A stretch of DNA of 64,000 bases from NCBI GenBank assembly GCA_013433145.1, contig CM024188.1, positions 372,001 to 436,000 on the forward strand, read 5' to 3'. Shown here piece after piece: positions 38,346-55,400 of the stretch. Numbering within the stretch: the first letter of the stretch is position 1; each line of letters opens with the position of its first letter. The DNA is from Ascaris suum (lineage: Eukaryota > Nematoda > Chromadorea > Rhabditida > Ascarididae). Under the pieces are notes generated by a model that searched no databases, had not been told where the DNA came from, and was given only the letters and a program-made list of their open reading frames with translations. A program made the translations under genes and the position numbers.

Positions 38346-40377
38346 TTCTTTCCATGGGCAAAAATTGTTTCCTTTCATTACATCGGTTTTTGATTATAGA
38401 AAAGAGATGCCGTCACTAAAATAGCGAAGAACTCTTGCTTTACCTACCCATTAGGAATGGTTTCATGTGGTCATGCCGGGTTTACGAAACTTGGTTTTTT
38501 CCTATTATCAGTTGTTGTTACGAGTGAGCTAAGCAGTGCTTTTCAAATCGTTCATGAATTTCATTCGAAGTTAAATTGATCAATTAGGCCAGCAGCAACC
38601 AGGAGATTAATTTCTGACATTGACCAGTGTGCTCCATTCATAAGTCAGTTTTTACTCATTCTACTAATGCGGGATTTTGAGACTATGCCAGTTTCAAAGT
38701 GTAATTCCATTTTTTGTGAACTTGAGTGATTTGTTATTACCTGCTAGCGGTATTCGTTGCTCATTGGTTCTTCGTTTCGCGATGACAGTAGAGCTTGCAC
38801 AAAGAGTTGCTGAAATGCAGAAATTTAGGAAAATAACGATTTAGTTTATTAATATGTCAAGTTGCACTCCATAGAGCTGCAGTTGCACAGAAAACTTGAG
38901 ATTGGTGAGAGTGACTACAGGGAAGCAAACGTCTATCGCTCTCCAGCGGACCTCATACGTTTTTGTTTGCTCACGTCTTCCTGGCTTTTCATGAAGGAAT
39001 TCTTGGCATCTGCGGGCGATATAAGTTCGAGAGTTCAAAGGTCGCCAGTCCCACATTCTACACGGTCTATGTAAGCATCAATTTTTACTCCTCGATGATG
39101 TTTATTTGGGGTGAAAGTTTTCAGCGCATTAACTGCATGGGCTCAAAAACTGCGCTGGAGATTAGCTCCGTCAAAGTTAATTGTTTTTCTTCATTCGGTA
39201 TTTCTTCGCGGATATAGGCTTCCAAACGGTGCTGCAGTCACCATAGCACCCATGATGAAAATTCTAGCAGCGGGTGTCCAGCCGTCATGCCGTTTCAAAT
39301 ATTAACAATAAAATGATATCAATAAACTTTATTGCATTTATATCCAAGTAGTCGATTGAATTGTTGTTTTGCTGGCAATAAACGACACCCATTTTAGTTG
39401 AAAAATGCAGAAATAACCTTTTGTGCCACCCAGTGCAGCACTGCTTTATCACCAGCTTACCGTCGTAGCACATCGCTTACTGGTTACTTTTTTCTTCATT
39501 ACAAGCCTCCGCAAATTTTATGTCATTCTTAGAAGCGTCCATCGTGAGAGTTCCTTGAAGTTCTCCATTCTGTTTCCCCACATACTTTACAACAACACGA
39601 ATTAGAGAACTCTGAATTCGACACATTTTGATGGCTCCACCACGCTCTATCTCACATTCACTGCTACACAACGATAGTGGTAAGCAGGAAGGACGTACTC
39701 ACCTTTTCTTGTCATGTTCTACACCTGTTTTCATCCCGTCTCGTATTTTCAAAATCTATGCGATTTTCAGATCTATTTCAATAATTGGAGGTATGGCAAC
39801 TACTAGGCAAATTAATAATTCAACGCGCAATGCGTTGTGTTGCCATCTACGCTAGACAGGTCGTACAAATTGCGTGCAGTTGAAACTTGACATATCCAGT
39901 GCGAGCATTTCTGCAAGCTTCTCACATTGCTTATTATGTAACAGTTGAAGTGACGCTGCGCCGTCCTTTCGAAATCGTTCGTTTCACTGGTGAGATCAGC
40001 AAATCTTTTTAAATGTTTGCCCTTAGGAACACTTTGAATCCGTCCGAAATTTCAGCTTTAAAACGTTTAGGAGGTTTTCTGAAGACTCATTATACCTTTT
40101 AAGCCATTTTTGAATTTAAAACGTCGCTTCAACCACAGCCACATGCGCAACATACAGAAGCCTTTAGATAAGCCAAGCACTTATTGCTTCCTTTCTAAAT
40201 GAACTTCTCCATATTTCTTCTTGCCCAAACGATCCGTTCGATGCTCTTGAAGCATACTTGACAATTTTTTATTGTTCGGCTTACAGTTTGCGAGCGGTAT
40301 AGTTGCAGCAGTCGTTGCTGGTTTTCTCTATTTCCGGTCTTTCATGGATTTCCGGCTTCAGCCATACATACTTACTG

Positions 40378-46465
<6,088 letters not shown>

Positions 46466-46475
46466 AGCATTTCAG
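46466..46475 (+). promoter_or_regulatory. probable spliced-leader acceptor before ATG
   Basis: TAGCATTTCAG matches the nematode 3' splice consensus and is followed by a single C and then the ATG at 46477. An acceptor placed one base before a start codon is the hallmark of SL trans-splicing. It could also be an ordinary acceptor if a non-coding 5' exon exists upstream. Confidence 0.55.
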
Positions 46476-46476
46476 C

Positions 46477-49400
46477 ATGTCAAGTCGTCGAAAAACGGCG
46501 CCTATAAAGATATTCGAGCCGACCGAGGAAAAGATCCTAACAAATAATGCCAGTTCCACGCCGAGCACATCAGCAGTCCATTCACCGTGCGGCAGTCACA
46601 CGAAATCGGCCAACATCATGGTAGGGGAACCCATCGTCAGCGTAATTGCGAATCGACAATCACCGTGCGGTAATAATGAGGTGAACTCCTTCCGCATTTA
46701 CGAAGCTTTAATCTGGTTGAAGTTGCGTTGACTCACTATCTTGAGGACTGTTCGCCGATTACGGTAGCTGCCTGAGTCAGCACAACGTGTACACGCGCGC
46801 ATTTGTGTAATGGCTGTGCTTAGTATATAATAAAAAATATCGTAGGATAAATTCAACTCAAAGATAGTGGATGTGATTATGATTGTTGTTTCACTACCGG
46901 CTTTTCAAGGCTCCCACAACAAAGCGATACCAATTTCTGGAAACCTATGCAGATGTGTGTTTTTCTTAGCAAATTCAGCTCGCTTTTAGTTCCACAAATG
47001 GACCATATAATAGCATGAAGCAGCCAAGTAGATATTTATATAGGTGTTGGTCGCATATGCTGTCTTCCTACTTGTTGTACACTTGCATCCGAATTTTTCT
47101 GCCATCTTTGAAGATAACGAACACTTCGGTCGTTCATATTTCACTAGCTATTAAACATTGTTGAGAGCGTAATTTATACCGAGCGAACGTATGACACGAT
47201 TGCAAAAATGTTTTAGAGAAATCGGAAATATTAGTGCGTGAACGAAGCAAACAGGAAAAGGATGCGACTCAGGAGGTACTAGAAAACTTCTAAGTGAAAA
47301 CTATTTACGGATGCACTTTCAGCTGCTGCAATGTAAATTTTGTATTGATGAAATGAACTAGCTGCAACTCTGATATTCATTTATAATAGGCAAATGTAGA
47401 ATAAATTTCAGCGTGATGACTCACTGGGGGCTCCGAAAAATTTGTGCTCGATCATTGCTGCTTCGCCGCCTCTTCATTCGGACTCAGTAAAGAGCGTTGC
47501 TTCTAGCACCTCCGAGCACACGAGGTATACCTGTTACTCTTTTCGTGCATCTCAGTTGCAGAAGACAGCGAAATATTCTCAGTGCTCTTTCATCGTTGCC
47601 GGTTGACTGTAATTTCTTTGGGTCTATGAATGGCCGTGCTTCATGCCATACGTATGTCGATTTCTGCTGCATGTCTAAAGCAGCAGTAATGTTCATCGAG
47701 TCGCTTAGATCGTTTCTATGCGAGTTCTGCAATAATATTTGACAAAAGCTGAGCTTTTACTTGTGAAGATTCACTTCTTATGTTCTTATTTCCTTCTTGA
47801 AAAAGAAGTTTTGAAAGAACACCAAATATTGTTGAACTAGATGACAAACATAGCTTATCACCTTCCGATCCAAAATTCTTCCACCGAAATCAATTTTCTC
47901 TTCCGTTCGACTTTCACTGTTGCTTGCATAGGCACCATACGGAAAAGAGAAATTATTCTGTGATTTAGATGCTCGTAACTCACACATTTGTTATCGCATA
48001 TACGTTGCATAATGAAGTTCGAAAGAGATGTTTTAGGGAAATAAGATGAAAATTCATTTATTTCACCAGTGCGTAAGTAGGGGACATTAGCTTTTTTTTT
48101 TTCTATTCTTCGTAAAGTGTAGATCTATCAAACATAAGAGACGCTCGCTTTTGTGAGCGCCATAACGCTTTCCTTCAACATGCTTGGATAGCATGCAACG
48201 ATGATAGTTTCTTCAGAGAATTACAGCAAAACCCGCTTTGAACAGACCTCCCCACATAACCACTTCGATAGCGATATGTCATTCAGTTATGTTCACAGAT
48301 AGTTCGGATGTGTTGCCTGATGTTCCAATAGACGAGACCTTTATTCATGATCTCCTATTTCAATACCCTATTCCAGTGTTTGTGATTGTTGCGATCAGTC
48401 GGCAATTTTCTGACGCTTCATAAGGCTGTAAAATTTGCATGCGATCTGTATGAACAACATTATTTTGCCGGCGTCGACTACTTTTTTCTCGGGACACCTC
48501 TCAGAAATCCGATGTCATATTTTTATGATGCTTGCCGGTGTTACATTAACGGAATAGAGCTTCTTTTAGCTGTTATACAAAAAGAATAAAATGAAACTCG
48601 AAGAAACGTAAAACAAATCATTGCATACCACATATGTCCATTAGTTATAAAATTATGCAGTAGTATGAATCGCAACCCTCTTTAACGATGCACATTTATT
48701 TAAAACGTCTAAATGAATAATCCATACTCTCCCTACTATTGAATAAATCGTTTATTTTTGCTCCTACAGAATTCTCCATTTCATAATCTTGATTCTAAGT
48801 CAAAAGGTACGTTTATGCTGCGTCCGTTGGCCTATCACACAGAGGGAACCTAGCAGAAATGTTACGCGATATGCGCCTTAACCTTTCAATCTAGTAGCCT
48901 AAGCGATTGCTTATACGCACAAAACGGAGAATCAAATTAACCAAATGCGTAAATGAGGATAAAAAGTCACTTTATTTCCGCCGACTTTCGTCATGCTTGC
49001 TCTTACGACTCATGAACTGTAACTGTTTGGCAAAGTGAGGAGCAGACCCACTTATGCGCCGGAAACGCGCAGGTGTGACGTCGCCTCAACATGCATCAGC
49101 ATGAATTCGCAGGAGTGAAATTAAAGACCACAGTTCATTCATAAGAAGTAAGATTATTTGAAATGTCGCGTGTCTTCAGTTTGTGTACTTTTTCTAAATG
49201 ATATTATGCTCAGCAGGTGGCAGTTTCTGCCTGATAGTCATTAGCATCGTCTTCTTGGCAGAAATTACTCCTTTTGGAAGCTCGAATTGGTTGTGTCCTT
49301 TGCGGGCGTCCTGAGCTCTTCTCATTGTCTATGGACTTGAACTTGAAGAAGCCTGTCTTATATCCGATTTCCTAAAAAACTATTTCATATACTTAATTTA

Positions 49401-52400
49401 CACTGCCTAATGTCCACCTTCAGCGTATGTGTACTACGCAATATCTTCTGAACGCCTTACGAGACGTTTTATTAGGCGGTGAAGTTGGTGTGTACAATGT
49501 GAATGCCCAGCGGGAACATGGTTTATGACTTCGCAGGATGCTTTCCTAATCGCTCTTTAAGATTAAGTCCATCCATGAGCATAGCACACTGCCAGGTGCA
49601 CATGCTTCTGAAAGTGGACCTGATGTGTTTTGAATGTTCCCGTTTCACGTTTATCTGCCTGGAGCGGAGCAAGTAGGAAAGAGTGGCCGCTTTGAAGTGG
49701 ATGTGAGTGTCTATGTGCCGGATATGCAACAGGCGCATTGGACGTAGCATACGACGAGAAGTTGTCCCCAAGTGTCGTCCATCACTCATTGTATGGTGAT
49801 GTCGAATGCACAAAGTAAACGCGATCGTCGACGCGTAAACGGCGAAGCTCAATTCATTTTGAGCGATTGTCTGCCAAATTAATGATTAGTCGCATTGCGA
49901 GTGGTATTTATGCTCATCGAAGCGGCCGTTTCTCTTCGAATTGTTTAAGCGACACAACAAATTTCAATGAAATCGCGGCGTTGTTGATAACTACCGAATA
50001 GCTTGTGACGTCTCTAATTTCACTTTCGGCGCAATTCGTAATTCCAATCCAGCACTGCGTTCACAATCGAAAAACACCACTGTTTCAAAGTTTCCATAGT
50101 TCAGAGTTTCAATTTTCAATGCACCCAACTGCTTAATAGGGAAAGCGTCTTTCTAATTTTTGACTTCTAAATTTGCATCGCTCATTGTGACGATGGTCAT
50201 TCGACGGAAAAGCTCTATTGTACACGGAAAGGCTTTAGTAGTGCGTTAGGGGCACGTTTTAATGCTGTTATCACTAATAGAATGTTTATTCAATAGTGCA
50301 CTCACTGATCATCTTTTGATAACGGACTGCTTGATGGTCACTCGAGAGTTTTTTTTCTGCTTTCGCTAACAGTTTGTTTCAAAGTAGAACTGGCCATTTA
50401 TCACAAGCAGGGGTGTTGTCTGCTTGGCAAACAACGATCAAAACATTGGGTGTTTACTCACTGTATTGACTTGTTATCAGAGAGGAGGTTTCGTGGAGCA
50501 GCGCTTCAAGCAGCACGGCTCTCAACAGACGCCTGATGTGGTTCGCAAGACGTGGCTCGTCGCTTGTGTGGTTTCGGTACCTTCAGTTAAGTGGGGGGGG
50601 GGGGGGGGGCAGGCTCTTCATTTGCGCCCAAGTGCATTCGTCAAATCTGACGGTCCACTCGTCTGATAACACTGCCATGCTATTGGACACGTGCGCTAAC
50701 GACACGGCTGCCTCGTTGAGCCATTGTCCACTTGTCGCTTGCAACACAGTGCATCGTTATATCTAACGCTTCAATGCCGCCGTACTTGCCGCTGTACTAT
50801 TCATTTTTGTAGAAACATATTCGGTTGCAAAAAAAGCTCCATTGACTCTTCCGTGCCTCTTTCATAGTCGTGCTCGAAACGCAGCTGTGCTAGATCACTC
50901 CATAGATGGTTCCTTCTTATTCGGCAGTTTCAATAGATTCCGCTTCTTTTTGTTCCCCCTTTGATTGCTGTAAAGACTTCTACTTTCTGTCGCGGCCAAT
51001 AGCGAATAGTATTTAAACAATTGGAGAGCCCTTTATTCTTGTAAATCTTCTTCGCAGGTGATATGGTGAGCAGCTTTTTTGAACAGGAAATCGCAAATTC
51101 CGTTCAGATCTGAGGGAGACTTTAATGAGCTCAGCGATCAACTTTACTTATAACAAACATTATTACACTCAAGTCTCTTATGCTTATTACACTGCGCAAG
51201 CCAATGCTTTTCGTTCTATGTGTACTTTGCCACAACATTGAATGAAACTCCTGTGTGCGTGCGCATCCGATAGATTTTCGAGACCGCGTTTTCAAAAGCC
51301 ATCAAAAGCATTCATCTCTCCATAAGTGGTTACGTAATCCACACATTTTGCAAACTTCTGTAGGGTTGAGTGACGTCATTTTTTAAACTGAAATCATTTT
51401 AGTGCGAAAGCGTAGTCAGAGGTCACCGAACAAAGGACGGGTATCGTAGGCAAAATATCAAACAGGGTCAGCGAATAAGATTTTTTCCACCTATTTCCAT
51501 AACACATTGCAGGAAATAAAGGTTTTTCCTTCTGTTGCTGATTTAAGTCTGAAACTTCCACTGCTCATTGAATTAATATATGGTGAATTTGACCAGATTT
51601 TCGTCACTTACAACTTCGTGAAATGCAAGCAAGATGTAACATCATAGTCATCTGTCAGCATGAGTCTCACGGGTTTGTTCTGCGAAACTGCTTGCCCGGA
51701 ATGTCAATTCAAGATTGTCAGTGGACTAGCCGATATATCCAAACTTTCCTAACAGATCTGTAAAGTTGCCATCGCTTAAAATCACCTTGCCGGATGCTTG
51801 TTGTGACCACTGTATTTAAACATGTTTCCAGATGTTTCTACAAGATGAAGAAACATATTGCATTTGTCATCAAACGATCGATTATTCTCACCGGTCGGCA
51901 CGTTCATTAAACCAGGAATGCCGTTTTATCCGCACACATAACGTGTGCAAATTCGCAAGATAGCTTGTTGCAATGCTTCTGGGAGGTAAGGGCACAATTC
52001 ATTTGCAGCACATCCGCATCGAGTGGTTTAACCGAGATTCCGGATATCCTTGCACAGACCGAACACGGTTGCACTGTACTCATTGACGGACACGCACTGC
52101 GTGACGTTCTCAACAGCGTGGAAACACACGACGCCAAGCTTGATCTTGTACAGGACCTTATCCGACAGGTTCCCATTTAATTGTTTGTATTAGCAGTTTG
52201 CCAAATAGCCGTGGAATTTGGGATTCACTCGGTCTTAATTTCTTGTCATGCTGTTTACGGCCTTCTTTTTGAAGTTCCTTTAAGTGTCGCTACCACACAG
52301 ATCTTTCTAATTACTCGATTGTCATTTGCAACTTAATTTCATTATTGTTTAGTCTTTTCAGCTGAATACTGTAAAGGAACGTCTGTCATCAGGAGAGCTG

Positions 52401-55400
52401 CATATCGGTAAGGAAGAGGTCGAAGAAGACGGCAACAATAACGAACACGAAGTGTTCCTTTCAGAGCTTCGCTCTGACGATCCAAAGCAGGTGTGTTCTT
52501 TTTCAGCTTTCTTTTGAAGAAAGCGAAAAGGCTAGCAGTGTTTAGAAGTGCTCTTTTGACGTTTCGTTGCGCAGCTGCATGCGTCAAGCTAGAGTTTTGA
52601 AATGAGCGATTAGTTGGGGATGTGTTATTTGATGATACGTGAGTGAAAAGCACGAAATGGGAGGAGTCATTGTATCCTCATAGAAAAAGACCCAATTAGA
52701 GGGGAACAGAGAAGGGAAGAGCTGCAGAAATAAGAGAGCCACTCATATATGTCTCGCTGATCGAATCCGCTGATGCTTGCTCCTCCCGACAGTATACAGC
52801 ATCAACCCTGCTTCACTACATTCCACTAGAATGTTGTACACTAACAAGCCTCACTTTGTTGCTCTGTATGGGCCCGCTGTCACCGCCAAAACGTTTTCGA
52901 TTGCATTCGTTTATATAAGAATTTTTAATTTATGGCTGCTTTGCTCTTTTCAAATGCGATTCGTTATACTGAGGTAGTGCTGTTCGCTGACAAAGAGCTC
53001 TCCACGGCCTTTACCCATACTTGTTAGGACCTTTTCTGGAGCGCCTTTAGCCTTTAACAGCGGAACAATACAACATTTTTTTTTGCGCATTTGTGATCGC
53101 ATGTTCCATAGCGATGACTTCACGAAACGAACTGTTTATGCGGCATCGTCGAGTCTTTGTTCGAACGTATTGTTTGCTCGTAGCAGGACGATTTTTTCAG
53201 AAAATGTCAACCGGTGGGCTCGATGAATTCATTCTAAGGCAGCAATACCTTATGCAACAGCACAATCAGCAACGGCTGCTTGCAATGGCCTCAGCGCTGC
53301 AACAGACAGCGCAACATTCGGTGCCATCGGCTCTTGACTTCATGCTGCCACCTGGTAGGGCATCTTACACTTCATCAGCGCAACTCGACACATTATTTGG
53401 CATCATCGAGTGTCCCATTTAGAGATGTGAGTAAAGATCATCTAATAGGATGACAATGCCGTTAGCTGCTCCATCAGTGACACTCAATTAGTGCTCACGC
53501 AAAGGTCAGATGCGGCCCTTTAACATGCACCTTGCAATTAGCGCATAGCCGCCTAGTATCTCTGATTTCAGCTTGCGCGCATCGCCAGCATTTACTCGTC
53601 GGTTTGGCGCACTAATCGAGCTGGTTAACTCAATGCTTCTCGTTATACTGCCCTCCCTTTGTCGCTTTTCATTTAGGTCCTCATTTGACGTATTTCTGCT
53701 GAGATCAATTCGCTTACAATTTGCAACACTTCCATTTATGGAGCCTTGCAGGATGCAGTCGGGAAACGATTGGGACCAGGGATATCATAATCAAGTATGA
53801 ATAGGCGACCACAGCTCACATATAAAAACGTTAAAAACCAGAAGTTGAGATTGTGGCTTCACCTTACGACTTAGTGTGTTTCACATAATAGATGTGACAT
53901 TTTTTTTCTGTTTTCTTGCACCAACTAGAATTCATTTTGTGATCCACTCTTCACTGTAAATATTTCGCTTGTTTTTCGTTAAGGTTTGTGCTTGTACCGT
54001 ATATAATTTGGTTCAACGCATTCCAAGAAAGAGAGGTTGTGATGAAATGCCGTGGAAATGCTCCACTAATGCCTCTCGATGACCTGCAAGTGAATTAACA
54101 GGAGGAGGGGGGCACAGTACTTGCTGACATTTTCGGAATGCTGTGAACAGGACATCATCTGCAAAAACCGCTGAATGTTTCGTTTTTTAAGATTGATAAC
54201 GCTGAGTGGTATGAGTTAAAAAATAATGCATCAATATATCATTAATGGCGGCATTTGAATGTTATATGGCAATAATTTGAAATCGAATTGGTGCGCAGAG
54301 ATACACGAACAAAAAATATTTTAATTTCCCTCTTGCCTACAGAGATCTCTTCATTATATTTGTTTTTGAAAAAATCCATTTTTTTTTTTGTTTAAGAAAC
54401 AGGCTTATCGATAAAAAAATCCTCAACAACCTATCTCTCCTTATTATTATCATTTGCCTTATATCTAACCAAAAATTTCTGAGAGAGCAAAATGTTATGC
54501 GCACTAAAGGTCCACACTAAATAGGCGGCACGCGCCAAAGACACCTAGCGAATGCTTGACGGCGTACTTCAGGAATGCCCTTTTTATACTGACGGAGAAC
54601 AAAGAGGGAGCAGAAACCCATACAGTAATACCAAATTAATCAATAATGTCAATTTCAGTCCAGATTTTTGTAGTGCCCGTCATGAAACCCCCTTCCTCAA
54701 TAATAGCATGACGATATTTTTTTGGAATATGTGAAGAGCCGGTTCTGTAGACGCTATATGAACGAGGTATTTCGTTTTCACCTAGAAGGGATGGGAAGAA
54801 ATTTTATTACGGAGGAAGAGAGAAGCCTTTGCAGAAAAAATGAAACGATGCACTCCACCTATGAAACCTTCCTATTTCTAACATTTGCTTGTACTGTATT
54901 CTATGTCGTCATGCGACGCATATTTCCCGTAGAAATAGCCTAGAGTGCGCAATTCTCTATCGCGAAATAAGCTTCCTGAGATCTTGACGATGAGTGAAAA
55001 TTTCAAAATGTTACTAGCGAAGCCCTCGTTATGTCGAGCAATTCAGCATAAGCTAAAAACCTTTAAAAATCATTTCCAGCCGGTATACAGAGAATTTTCA
55101 GCTGGTTCTTATGAGCACTTGTTCGGCAACCCAGTGCTGACTGGTGCGGGAACCGTTACGAGTCAACTTCTCTCGCATAACTTGGCTGCTAGCATCGTTA
55201 ACACGGTGCAGGGCAGTTCTTTGCCTGAGAGTGCTAACAGCGACAAGGCGATGTACGATTTGCCACTGAACTTGAGCAAGGTTAAAGTTGAAAGGTGAGC
55301 TGTCGCGTCACTTATCGCCGTTTAGACGGATTTAGCGTTGTTTCTCTTCTTCAGACAAAGGCAGCATGACCGCAGTTGAACCTATTCGGCAGAAAATGTC

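Noticed and set aside
37903..38424. 173-residue + frame and three overlapping frames of over 100 residues
   Set aside because: The region is a polypyrimidine-rich island that suppresses stop codons in all + frames. The translations are low-complexity Ser/Leu/Pro, with no domain or splice chain.
52970..52991. TGAGGTAG, the let-7 family seed, at 52970 (similar at 5798)
   Set aside because: No complementary arm lies within 80 bases, so no miRNA precursor can be folded by eye.
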